Shown here in pieces: positions 1 through 6,917 of a stretch of DNA of 11,386 nucleotides. Under the pieces are notes generated by a model. That model was not told the origin of the DNA. It worked only from the letters and a program-made list of their open reading frames with translations, and did no database searches. The translations under genes and the position numbers were made by a program. The DNA lies in contig JAPYWU010000025.1 of assembly GCA_028276205.1 (NCBI GenBank), positions 1 to 11,386 of the forward strand, in the 5' to 3' direction. Position 1 is the stretch's first letter. Each line of letters starts with the position of its first letter. The stretch comes from Dictyoglomaceae bacterium. GTDB taxonomy: Bacteria; Dictyoglomota; Dictyoglomia; Dictyoglomales; Dictyoglomaceae.

Positions 1-362
1 AAAGAATATACTGTAGTAGGATCTACCTGAGCAGTATTTGTATATATAAATTGAATGGTATTTATAAAATTTGGATTTGATGAAGATAGTATACTTCTCA
101 TTCTATCTTCTGTAATTTCAGAAACTTTAAGTTTACCTATTTCTTCTTTCAAGTAATATCTTGCAGTAGTTAAAATACTTTTAATTCCTATTTGAGTGGC
201 ATATAAAACCTGATCTCTTGCTTGATTTCTCCGTGTGAAATAGGATTGCTCAATAGGGAGATTTAGAAGCAAGGCTATAAGTGCGGTTACAAAAATAGCA
301 AGAGTTAAAGCTGTTATTAAACTTATATCCCCCTTTTCCCTCACCCTTTTTTTAGTCATCAT
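1..362 (-). CDS. Partial membrane-anchored protein, PilX/GspK-like N-terminus (C-terminus off the window)
   Basis: The gene reads leftward and runs off the left edge; 120 N-terminal codons are visible. The start is ATG at 362-360, directly followed by a second ATG. The first is preferred because AAGGGAG lies 8 nt upstream, and an in-frame TAA further upstream excludes an earlier start. Residues 3-10 are strongly basic (TKKRVREK), then G11, then one hydrophobic segment at about 13-35, then a polar region with ATQIGIKS-type spacing and helix-like stretches. A basic leader, a Gly and 'LITALTLAIFVTAL' resemble the N-termini of minor (pseudo)pilins of the PilX/GspK type, which anchor in the inner membrane and join type IV pilus or type II secretion fibres. 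The usual Glu at +5 after a prepilin cleavage site is absent, so this is resemblance, not proof. It could be an unrelated single-pass membrane protein. It is divergent from the ilv operon, and no neighbouring pilus gene is visible. Confidence 0.6.
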   Translation of the reverse strand, partial: MMTKKRVREKGDISLITALTLAIFVTALIALLLNLPIEQSYFTRRNQARDQVLYATQIGIKSILTTARYYLKEEIGKLKVSEITEDRMRSILSSSNPNFINTIQFIYTNTAQVDPTTVYS

Positions 363-557
363 ACTCTCTACTCCCTTTATTTATAATTTCTCCTTTTAAA
401 TAATTATACCCCAATAATTACTATATTATAGCAAAATTTTTGGTCTTTTATTAAATAACTAACCCAATTTTTATTATGAAATAACTTTACATAATATATA
501 TTATCGGAAGTAAAAATAAAAATAGAAAAATTCAAATAAAAATTTCCCTTAACCCCC
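363..557. other. AT-rich divergent intergenic region
   Basis: This non-coding spacer lies between the minus-strand membrane-protein gene and the promoter of the ilv-leu leader. It is extremely A+T-rich. It holds the leftward promoter candidate listed separately, a second leftward TATAAT-like hexamer at 408-403, and a 14-nt AT-only palindrome at 491-504. I see no ORF with a ribosome binding site, no RNA gene and no repeat family in it. Confidence 0.6.
425..433 (-). promoter_or_regulatory. Candidate extended -10 promoter for the leftward membrane-protein gene
   Basis: Read on the minus strand, 433-425 is TGC followed by a perfect TATAAT, an extended -10 element. The -35 region 17 nt upstream (453-448, TAATAA) is poor, which is typical of extended -10 promoters. 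Transcription would start near 418 and give a leader of about 55 nt before the ATG at 362. A second TATAAT at 408-403 lacks both a TG extension and a good -35. The assignment rests on sequence match only. Confidence 0.4.
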
Positions 558-586
558 TTTACAAAAAATATTTTGTATGATAATAT
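558..586 (+). promoter_or_regulatory. Candidate sigma-70-type promoter of the ilv-leu operon
   Basis: TTTACA at 558-563 is followed after 17 nt by TAATAT at 581-586, with a TG dinucleotide at 578-579 that makes an extended -10. The predicted start site is about 592-595, just before the first T-box helix, so the transcript would begin with the leader. The hexamers each differ from consensus, but the spacing is optimal and the position relative to the leader fits. I see no operator or repressor site. Confidence 0.6.
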
Positions 587-591
587 TCCTG

Positions 592-852
592 ATTAAACAC
601 ATAAAATCAAAGGCGATGAAGAGGAGTAGTATGTAGACTTGCATCTTTTTTACAGAGAGCCAGGGGTGGGTGTGACCTGGTGTTGCAGTCTACAGAACTC
701 GCCTCAGAGCTTGAAATCTGAAATTTTTAGTAGGATTTCACGTATCTCTGCGTTAAAGAGAAGAGAGGCCTTAAGTATAAAATTATCTTAAGGCAATAAA
801 GGTGGTACCGTGGGAGCTTCTCACCCTTATGTGGTTGAGAAGCTTTTATTTT
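592..852 (+). promoter_or_regulatory. T-box riboswitch leader, leucine specifier (CUC), controlling the ilv-leu-cimA operon
   Basis: This is a transcriptional T-box that senses uncharged tRNA. Stem I has a K-turn (GATGA 615-619 with AGA 706-708), a short helix GAGG 621-624/CCTC 702-705, and a specifier loop with AGTA at 625-628 facing GAA-CTC-G. The specifier CTC is at 698-700, a Leu codon read by tRNA-Leu(GAG). Above it lies a long helix, 632-638/688-694 and 640-643/684-687, then an apical hairpin CCAGG 660-664/CCTGG 676-680. Stem II is 712-718/734-740, a possible small IIA-type hairpin is 745-749/757-761, and stem III is 768-775/787-794. The T-box sequence lies at about 795-814, with TGGT at 803-806 to pair with the tRNA acceptor end; its U806 fits a discriminator A. 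Antiterminator pairings are 799-802/825-828 and 810-815/819-824 around the bulge 803-809, exclusive with the terminator that follows. The fold was made by eye. Confidence 0.93.
815..852 (+). terminator. Rho-independent attenuator of the T-box leader
   Basis: A 9-bp perfect stem, AGCTTCTCA at 815-823 with TGAGAAGCT at 836-844, is followed by a TTTTATTTT tract (844-852). Its 5' arm overlaps the second antiterminator helix (810-815/819-824) and its loop contains the CCTT (825-828) used by the first, so the two folds cannot coexist. Uncharged tRNA-Leu should favour antitermination and let RNA polymerase enter ilvB. With charged tRNA-Leu, transcription should stop here. Confidence 0.9.
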
Positions 853-855
853 AAG

Positions 856-864
856 AAAGGAGGT
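856..864 (+). promoter_or_regulatory. Ribosome binding site that fixes the ilvB start
   Basis: AAAGGAGGT lies just after the attenuator U-tract and 10 nt before ATG 874. It sits outside the terminator hairpin and is available only in read-through transcripts. It rules out the longer in-frame reading that begins at a GTG inside the T-box element. Confidence 0.85.
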
Positions 865-873
865 ATAAATATC

Positions 874-2547
874 ATGCAGATGACAGTAGCTGAAGCAATA
901 ATAAAATATATGCAGGAAGAAGAAGGAGTAGAAATATTATTTGGTTATCCAGGTGGTGCTGTTATAGGTTTTTATGATGCTTTGTATAATTCTACCCTTA
1001 AGCATGTATTAGTGAGGCATGAACAAGGTGCTGCTCATGCTGCAGATGGTTATGCAAGATCAACAGGCAAAGTAGGTGTATGTGTAGCAACTTCTGGTCC
1101 AGGAGCTACCAATTTAGTAACAGGAATAGCAACAGCATACATGGATTCTACTCCAATTATAGCTATAACTGGACAGGTAAGAACTTCTGCTATAGGAAAA
1201 GATTCATTTCAAGAGGTAGATACTCGTGGTATAACTATGCCAATAACTAAACATAATTATCTTTTGAAAGATCCAGGTGAGGCATTAAGAATATTTAAAG
1301 AAGCTTTTTATATAGCAAAAACAGGTAGAAAAGGTCCTGTTTTAATAGATATTCCAGCAGATGTATTTTCTGCAAAAATTGAATACATTGTACCTGCAAA
1401 AGTAGAACTTCTCGGGTATCGTCCTAATTATGAGCCTCATCCATTACAACTTAGAAAAGCAGTTCAATTAATAAAAGAGTCAGAAAGACCAATTATACTT
1501 GCAGGTGGTGGAGTAATAGCTTCAGATGCTTCTGCAGAGCTTATTAAATTTGCAGAAAAAATTAATACTCCTGTAGTAACTACATTAATGGGAAAAGGTT
1601 CTATACCAGAAGATCATGATTTATGTTGTGGATTTATAGGGATGCACGGAGCTGCCTATGCAAATTATGCTATAAATGAAAGTGATCTTATTATTGCAAT
1701 AGGAGTTAGATTTAGTGATAGATCTACAGGAAAAGTAGAGACTTTTGCTCCAGGCGCTAAGATAATTCATATAGATATAGATCCAGCAGAAATTGGTAAA
1801 AATGTTTCTGTTGATATACCTATTGTGGCAGATGCTAAGAGAGCATTAGAAAAATTATATGAGATGGTGGAGCCAAAGCATAACCCAATTTGGTGGGAAA
1901 AGATTAAAGAATGGAAGGCTAAGTATCCTTTAAGATATAGATGGGATGATGATGAGATAGTACCCCAGTATGTGATTGAAAAAATCTATGAAAAAACAAA
2001 GGGAGAGGCTATTGTTGTTACAGAAGTAGGACAAAATCAAATGTGGGCAGCTCAATTTTATAAAGTAAAAAGACCCAGACAATTTATTACCTCTGGAGGC
2101 TTAGGAACAATGGGATTTGGATTTCCAGCTTCCATAGGAGCCAAAATAGGAAATAAAGATAAAATTGTTATTGATATTGCAGGTGATGGAAGTATACAGA
2201 TGAATATTCAAGAACTTGCTACTGCTTCTGCAGAGAAACTACCTGTTAAGATTTTTGTTTTAAATAATAGCTGTCTTGGTATGGTAAGACAGTGGCAAGA
2301 ACTTTTTTATGGCAAGAGATATGCATGCACATTATTAGATGTAGCTCCTGATTTTGAAAAATTAGCAGATGCATATGGAGCATATGGGAGAAGAGTTACT
2401 AAAATTGATGAATTGGAAGATGCTATTGAATGGGCATTGAATATAAATGATGCTCCTGTAATAGTAGATATTAAAGTAAAAAGAGAAGCTAATGTTTTTC
2501 CAATGATTCCAGCTGGTGGTTCTATTGATAAAATGATGATTGATTAA
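874..2547 (+). CDS. ilvB: Acetohydroxyacid (acetolactate) synthase, large catalytic subunit
   Basis: IlvB condenses two pyruvates to 2-acetolactate (valine, leucine), or pyruvate with 2-ketobutyrate to 2-aceto-2-hydroxybutyrate (isoleucine), in the cytoplasm using ThDP, Mg2+ and FAD. The protein is 557 aa from ATG 874, the usual length. The N-terminal pyrimidine-binding domain carries the catalytic Glu (E50, in RHEQGAAHAADGYA). The middle FAD-type domain includes RFSDRSTGK and HIDIDPAEIGKN. The C-terminal pyrophosphate domain has the ThDP motif from GDG 437-439 to NN 464-465, followed by MVRQWQELFYGKRY, typical of this family rather than other ThDP enzymes. An in-frame GTG at 802 extends the reading by 24 codons, but those bases form the T-box and attenuator, so that start is rejected. 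It is the first gene of the operon, with IlvN as partner 16 nt downstream. Confidence 0.97.
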   Translation: MQMTVAEAIIKYMQEEEGVEILFGYPGGAVIGFYDALYNSTLKHVLVRHEQGAAHAADGYARSTGKVGVCVATSGPGATNLVTGIATAYMDSTPIIAITGQVRTSAIGKDSFQEVDTRGITMPITKHNYLLKDPGEALRIFKEAFYIAKTGRKGPVLIDIPADVFSAKIEYIVPAKVELLGYRPNYEPHPLQLRKAVQLIKESERPIILAGGGVIASDASAELIKFAEKINTPVVTTLMGKGSIPEDHDLCCGFIGMHGAAYANYAINESDLIIAIGVRFSDRSTGKVETFAPGAKIIHIDIDPAEIGKNVSVDIPIVADAKRALEKLYEMVEPKHNPIWWEKIKEWKAKYPLRYRWDDDEIVPQYVIEKIYEKTKGEAIVVTEVGQNQMWAAQFYKVKRPRQFITSGGLGTMGFGFPASIGAKIGNKDKIVIDIAGDGSIQMNIQELATASAEKLPVKIFVLNNSCLGMVRQWQELFYGKRYACTLLDVAPDFEKLADAYGAYGRRVTKIDELEDAIEWALNINDAPVIVDIKVKREANVFPMIPAGGSIDKMMID

Positions 2548-2553
2548 AGGAGG
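2546..2553 (+). promoter_or_regulatory. Ribosome binding site that fixes the ilvN start
   Basis: AAAGGAGG overlaps the ilvB stop codon (TAA 2545-2547) and lies 10 nt before ATG 2564. An alternative in-frame TTG at 2540 would place this site inside the coding region and has no ribosome binding site of its own, so ATG 2564 is chosen. The overlap with the ilvB stop suggests translational coupling. Confidence 0.8.
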
Positions 2554-2563
2554 CGAATGGTTT

Positions 2564-3046
2564 ATGCAACACACCTTGTCTTTAATTGTAGAAAATAAGC
2601 CTGGAGTATTAGCAAGGATTGCAGGACTCTTTAGTAGAAGAGGTTATAATATAGAGAGTTTAGCTGTCAATACTACAGAAACTCCTAATCTTTCACGTAT
2701 TACTTTAGTAGTAAATGGAGATGAAAAAGTATTAGAACAAATAACAAAGCAAGCCTACAAACTAATAGAAGTTATAAAAGTTAACGATTTTACAGGTGTT
2801 CCTGTTGTAGAAAGAGAACTTGCTCTAATAAGGGTTAAATCAGATGCATCAACTCGTAGAGCTATTATTGATTTAGTTGAAATATTTAGGGCAAGTATAG
2901 TTGATGTTAGTGATAAGGATCTTATTATTGAAGTTACTGGAGATAGTGAGAAAATAGATGCCTTTAAGAAAAACTTGGAGCCTTATGGAATTAAGGAAAT
3001 GGTACGTACTGGAAAGATCGTTATGGAGAGAGGATTAAAATTATAA
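2564..3046 (+). CDS. ilvN: Acetohydroxyacid synthase, small regulatory subunit
   Basis: IlvN binds and activates IlvB and gives valine feedback inhibition. It is 160 aa, the standard length of the IlvH/IlvN family. An N-terminal ACT domain covers about residues 2-77 (HTLSLIVENKPGVLARIAGLF onward), followed by the family's C-terminal domain with ERELALIRVKSD and the closing EMVRTGKIVMERG. N11, G14 and N29 are present; these match positions implicated in valine binding in E. coli IlvH, so I infer that the subunit is valine-sensitive. The start at ATG 2564 is set by the ribosome binding site overlapping the ilvB stop; an upstream in-frame TTG at 2540 is rejected. Proximity to ilvB fits production of a subunit pair. 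Which enzyme symbol (ilvN or ilvH) is used is only convention. Confidence 0.96.
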   Translation: MQHTLSLIVENKPGVLARIAGLFSRRGYNIESLAVNTTETPNLSRITLVVNGDEKVLEQITKQAYKLIEVIKVNDFTGVPVVERELALIRVKSDASTRRAIIDLVEIFRASIVDVSDKDLIIEVTGDSEKIDAFKKNLEPYGIKEMVRTGKIVMERGLKL

Positions 3047-3071
3047 AATTTTTACATGAGGAGGTATTGCC

Positions 3072-4067
3072 ATGGCAAAGGTTTATCATGATTCAGAGGT
3101 TAGTTTAGATGTTCTTAAAAATAAAACTATTGTGATTCTTGGCTATGGTAGTCAAGGACGTGCCCATGCCAGAAATTTGAAGGACAGTGGACTTAACGTT
3201 ATAGTGGGAGTAAGACCTAACGGTGAGTCATGGAAAAGAGCTGTAGAGGAAGGTATGAATGTAGAAAAAATAGAAGATGCTGTACAAAAAGCTGATATAA
3301 TAATGTTCTTAATTCCAGATACAGAACAACCATTTATCTATAAAAATCAAGTAATGCCATATTTGAAACCCAATCAGGCTTTAGGATTTGCCCATGGATT
3401 TAATATACATTTTTCCCAAATAGTTCCCCCACCCTTTGTTGATGTCTTTATGGTAGCTCCTAAAGGTCCTGGACCACTTGTAAGAGATTTATATGTGGAA
3501 GGCAAAGGAGTACCTGCATTGTTTGCTGTATATCAAGATTATTCTCAAAAAGCAAAAGATATTGCTCTTGCTTATGCTAAAGGTATTGGAGCTACAAGAG
3601 CTGGAGTAATAGAAACTACCTTTAAAGAAGAAACAGAGACAGATCTTTTTGGAGAACAAGTAGTATTATGCGGTGGAGTTACCGCATTAATTAAAGCTGG
3701 ATTTGAAACTCTTGTTGAGGCAGGTTATCAGCCTGAAGTTGCTTATTATGAGTGTCTACATGAGATGAAGCTCATTGTAGATCTTATAAACGAGGGTGGA
3801 ATAAGCTTTATGAGAAAAGCTATCTCAGACACAGCTAAATATGGAGATATAACAAGGGGTCCAAGGATTATTAATGAAGAAACTAAAAAAGAAATGAAGA
3901 AGATATTAGATGAAATTCAAAGTGGACAATTTGCAAAAGAGTGGATACTTGAAAATCAGGTAGGAAGACCAGTTTTTAATGCTCTTTTGAAAAAGGACGA
4001 AGAACATTTAATAGAAAAGGTTGGAAAAATCTTAAGAGAGATGATGCCTTGGCTAAAGAAAAAGTAA
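3072..4067 (+). CDS. ilvC: Ketol-acid reductoisomerase, class I (short form)
   Basis: IlvC converts acetolactate or acetohydroxybutyrate to the 2,3-dihydroxy acids by a Mg2+-dependent alkyl shift and NAD(P)H reduction. At 331 aa it is the short class I form. The N-terminal Rossmann domain has GYGSQG at 24-29 and a seven-residue cofactor loop R48-P-N-G-E-S-W54. The knotted helical C-terminal domain has metal ligands D191 and E195 (in TDLFGEQ) and E227 and E231 (in YYECLHEM), equivalent to the family's usual 190/194/226/230. FAHGFNIHF carries the conserved active-site His. The start is ATG 3072 behind TGAGGAGGT with 7-nt spacing. The cofactor loop has Gly at 51 and an acidic E52 near the NADPH 2'-phosphate pocket, so strict NADPH preference cannot be assumed. 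It lies 25 nt after ilvN, in the same operon. Confidence 0.97.
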   Translation: MAKVYHDSEVSLDVLKNKTIVILGYGSQGRAHARNLKDSGLNVIVGVRPNGESWKRAVEEGMNVEKIEDAVQKADIIMFLIPDTEQPFIYKNQVMPYLKPNQALGFAHGFNIHFSQIVPPPFVDVFMVAPKGPGPLVRDLYVEGKGVPALFAVYQDYSQKAKDIALAYAKGIGATRAGVIETTFKEETETDLFGEQVVLCGGVTALIKAGFETLVEAGYQPEVAYYECLHEMKLIVDLINEGGISFMRKAISDTAKYGDITRGPRIINEETKKEMKKILDEIQSGQFAKEWILENQVGRPVFNALLKKDEEHLIEKVGKILREMMPWLKKK

Positions 4068-4091
4068 TTAATTTAAGGTGGTGAGATTTTT

Positions 4092-5603
4092 ATGTCAAAG
4101 ATATATATCTTTGATACAACTTTGAGAGATGGTGAACAGACACCTGGAGTTAATTTGAATAAGGAAGAGAAATTAGAAATAGCTAAACAACTTGCTAAGC
4201 TTAATGTGGATATTATTGAAGCTGGATTTCCAATTGCATCTCCTGGAGAATTTGAGGCTGTAAAGAACATAGCAGATAATGTAAAGGGACCTGTTATTGC
4301 TGCTCTTGCACGAGCTATTCCTTTAGATATTGATAGGGCATGGGAAGCTATAAAGGGAGCAGAATCTCCAAGAATTCACACTTTTATTGCTACTTCTGAT
4401 ATCCATATTGAGAAAAAACTAAGAAAAACAAGAGATGAAGTTCTTGAACAAGCAGTTTCGGCAGTTAAATACGCAAAAAGATATTGTAATGATGTAGAGT
4501 TTTCAGCGGAAGATGCAGTCAGAAGTGATTTTAATTTTCTATGTAAAGTATTTGAGGCTGTTATAGAAGCTGGTGCAACTGTTATAAACGTGCCTGATAC
4601 AGTTGGTTATGCCCTACCCTGGGAATTTGGTGAACTTATTAAAAAGCTCAAAGAAAATGTAAAAAATATAGATAAAGTTATAGTTAGTGTACATTGTCAT
4701 AATGATTTAGGACTTGCTACTGCCAATTCTCTCTCCGCAATAGTAAATGGAGCAGAACAAGTAGAATGTACAATAAATGGATTGGGTGAAAGAGCGGGAA
4801 ATGCAGCAATGGAAGAAATCATTATGGCAATAAAAGTCCGAAGACTTCCTTATGAAGTAGGTATTAATACTCAAGAAATATATAAAACAAGTAAATTAGT
4901 AAGTACTCTAACGGGTATTCCTATTCAGCCTAATAAGGCGGTAGTTGGAGAAAATGCCTTTGCACATGAATCAGGTATTCATCAACATGGAATAATTCAA
5001 GATCCGACTACTTATGAAATCATAGATCCTAAGATGATAGGTATACCTGAAAGTAAAATAGTTCTTGGAAAACATTCAGGAAAACATGCTTTTGAAAAAA
5101 GATTACAAGAATTAGGTTATAATTTGTCTGCAGAGCAATTAGAGGAAGCGTTTAAGAAGTTTAAGGAATTGGCTGATAAAAAGAAAGAAATTACAGATAG
5201 AGATATTGAAGCAATAGTGTCTAATCAAATGAGAATAATTCCTGAGTTTTATAAATTAGAACATCTTCAAGTAGTAAGTGGAATAGGAATAGTACCAACA
5301 GCTACTGTAATTATTACAGAAGATGGTGAAATAATAAAATCTGTAGAGATAGGAAATGGTCCAGTGGACGCTGTGTATAAAGCTATATCAAAGGCAGTGA
5401 AAATACAGCATAATCTCGAAGATTTCTCTTTGAAGTCTATTACAGGCGGTACTGATGCTTTAGGAGAAGCAGTGGTAAAGATATCAGATAAAGATGGAAA
5501 TTATTATATTGGTAGAGCATCAAGTACTGATATAGTAGAAGCAAGTGCAAAAGCTTATTTGAGAGCTATAAATCAAATGATTATGTTTAGAGGTAAAGAT
5601 TAA
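4092..5603 (+). CDS. leuA: 2-Isopropylmalate synthase
   Basis: LeuA condenses acetyl-CoA with 2-ketoisovalerate to 2-isopropylmalate, the committed step of leucine synthesis. It is 503 aa, the usual bacterial length. The catalytic TIM barrel begins with DTTLRDGEQTPG (D13 is a metal ligand), contains HCHND (H201 and H203, metal ligands) and GLGERAGNAAMEE with N237. A linker (about 300-365) leads to the C-terminal LeuA regulatory domain (about 365-503), including HLQVVSGIG from H391 and a GGTDALGEAVV stretch, where leucine normally binds for feedback inhibition. The start at ATG 4092 follows AAGGTGGTGAG at 4075-4085. TPG after DGEQ fits LeuA, and the second related enzyme in this operon differs at that site, as expected for citramalate synthase. 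Confidence 0.95.
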   Translation: MSKIYIFDTTLRDGEQTPGVNLNKEEKLEIAKQLAKLNVDIIEAGFPIASPGEFEAVKNIADNVKGPVIAALARAIPLDIDRAWEAIKGAESPRIHTFIATSDIHIEKKLRKTRDEVLEQAVSAVKYAKRYCNDVEFSAEDAVRSDFNFLCKVFEAVIEAGATVINVPDTVGYALPWEFGELIKKLKENVKNIDKVIVSVHCHNDLGLATANSLSAIVNGAEQVECTINGLGERAGNAAMEEIIMAIKVRRLPYEVGINTQEIYKTSKLVSTLTGIPIQPNKAVVGENAFAHESGIHQHGIIQDPTTYEIIDPKMIGIPESKIVLGKHSGKHAFEKRLQELGYNLSAEQLEEAFKKFKELADKKKEITDRDIEAIVSNQMRIIPEFYKLEHLQVVSGIGIVPTATVIITEDGEIIKSVEIGNGPVDAVYKAISKAVKIQHNLEDFSLKSITGGTDALGEAVVKISDKDGNYYIGRASSTDIVEASAKAYLRAINQMIMFRGKD

Positions 5604-5641
5604 CACAATAAGTTTCGTATAAAAAGGAGGCTTTTAGATAA

Positions 5642-6916
5642 ATGGGGATGACAATAACAGAGAAAATATTAGCTGATCATTCAGAAAAAAAGGAAGTTTA
5701 TCCAGGAGAATTAATTTTTGCAAAACTTGATTTTATTCTTGCTAATGATATTACAGGCCCACTTGCAATAAAAGAGTTCGAGAAGATTGGAGCAGAGAAG
5801 GTATTTGATTCTGAAAGAATTGCTTTAATTCCAGACCATTCTACTCCTAATAAAGATATAAAATCAGCTATGCAAAGTAAGATGTTAAGAGATTTTGCCA
5901 AAAAACATAACATTAAATACTACTATGAGGTTGGTAGAGTTGGAATTGAACACGCTTTACTTCCTGAGGAAGGTTTAGTATTACCAGGTGATTGTATTAT
6001 TGGAGCTGATTCTCATACATGTACCTATGGCGCATTAGGAGCCTTTTCTACAGGTGTGGGAAGTACTGATTTTGCTTATGCAATGGCTACTGGAGAAATA
6101 TGGTTTAAAGTTCCAGAGAGTTTAAAATTTGTTTATTATGGAAAATTACCACAATGGGTAACTGGAAAAGATCTAATACTACAAACAATAGGATATATAG
6201 GGGTTGATGGTGCAAGATATAAAGCAATGGAATTTACAGGAGAGGTTATTAGAACTCTTCCTATGTCTGATAGACTTACCATATGCAACATGGCTATTGA
6301 GGCAGGAGCAAAAAACGGAATAATAGAACCTGATGAAATTACATTAGAGTATGTAAAAGGAAGAGCAAAAAGAGACTATAAATTCTATAAAAGTGATTCT
6401 GATGCCAATTATAAAGAAATCTATGAATGGGATGTAAGTAAATGGGAACCTGTTGTAGCTTTTCCTCATTTACCAAGTAATGTAAAACCAATTTCTTCTA
6501 TAAGTAAAGATATTTATATAGATCAAGTCTATATAGGATCATGTACTAATGGTAGAATTGAGGACTTAAGAATAGCAGCTAAGATTTTAAAAGGGCACAA
6601 AGTACATCCTGACGTTAGACTTATAGTGACCCCTGCCACACCACGTATATATATGGAAGCATTAAAGGAAGGCTTAATAGAAATATTTTTAGATGCTGGA
6701 GCTTCAATAACACCCCCAAGTTGTGGACCATGTTTAGGAGGACATTTAGGAGTATTAGCAGAGGGAGAGAGAGCTGTAGCAACAACTAATAGGAATTTTG
6801 TTGGAAGAATGGGGCATCCAAAAAGTGAAGTATATTTAGCTAATCCTGCGGTAGCAGCTGCTTCTGCTATACTTGGAAGGATAGCTGCTCCATGGGAAGT
6901 GGAGGTGAAAGATTAA
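5642..6916 (+). CDS. leuC: 3-Isopropylmalate dehydratase, large subunit
   Basis: With LeuD this protein isomerises 2-isopropylmalate to 3-isopropylmalate through a dehydration intermediate. It is an aconitase-family subunit with a [4Fe-4S] cluster. The ligands are visible: C301 (in GSCTNG), C361 and C364 (SCGPC). GADSHTCTYGALGAFSTGVGSTD is the conserved substrate-site region. At 424 aa it belongs to the shorter group shared by archaeal and many bacterial IPM isomerases and homoaconitases, not the roughly 465-aa E. coli type. ATG 5642 is 11 nt after AAAAAGGAGG; a second ATG at 5648 is too far. With CimA in the operon it probably also isomerises citramalate to 3-methylmalate, a role known for LeuCD in organisms using this route. 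The cluster is expected to be oxygen-sensitive. Confidence 0.93.
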   Translation: MGMTITEKILADHSEKKEVYPGELIFAKLDFILANDITGPLAIKEFEKIGAEKVFDSERIALIPDHSTPNKDIKSAMQSKMLRDFAKKHNIKYYYEVGRVGIEHALLPEEGLVLPGDCIIGADSHTCTYGALGAFSTGVGSTDFAYAMATGEIWFKVPESLKFVYYGKLPQWVTGKDLILQTIGYIGVDGARYKAMEFTGEVIRTLPMSDRLTICNMAIEAGAKNGIIEPDEITLEYVKGRAKRDYKFYKSDSDANYKEIYEWDVSKWEPVVAFPHLPSNVKPISSISKDIYIDQVYIGSCTNGRIEDLRIAAKILKGHKVHPDVRLIVTPATPRIYMEALKEGLIEIFLDAGASITPPSCGPCLGGHLGVLAEGERAVATTNRNFVGRMGHPKSEVYLANPAVAAASAILGRIAAPWEVEVKD

Positions 6917-6917
6917 A

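Noticed and set aside
491..504. A 14-nt palindrome (ATAATAT repeated in inverse) as an operator
   Set aside because: It is A/T only, in a region that is almost all A/T, and lies upstream of the promoter without a matching second site. Chance is the simpler explanation.
616..636. A six-codon ORF in the leader (ATG at 616 to TAG at 636) as an attenuation leader peptide
   Set aside because: It contains no Leu, Ile or Val codons and no ribosome binding site at the right distance. Its ATG is part of the conserved T-box K-turn. The T-box explains the control without a leader peptide.
2362..2574. Minus-strand ORF of 70 codons over the end of ilvB
   Set aside because: It is a shadow of ilvB and the start of ilvN, with low-complexity composition (many Ile, Asn, Ser, Tyr), no ribosome binding site and no recognisable domain.
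5604..5641. The leuA-leuC spacer as a possible internal promoter or terminator
   Set aside because: Its 38 bases contain only a ribosome binding site (AAAAAGGAGG). There is no hairpin with a U-tract and no convincing -35/-10 pair.
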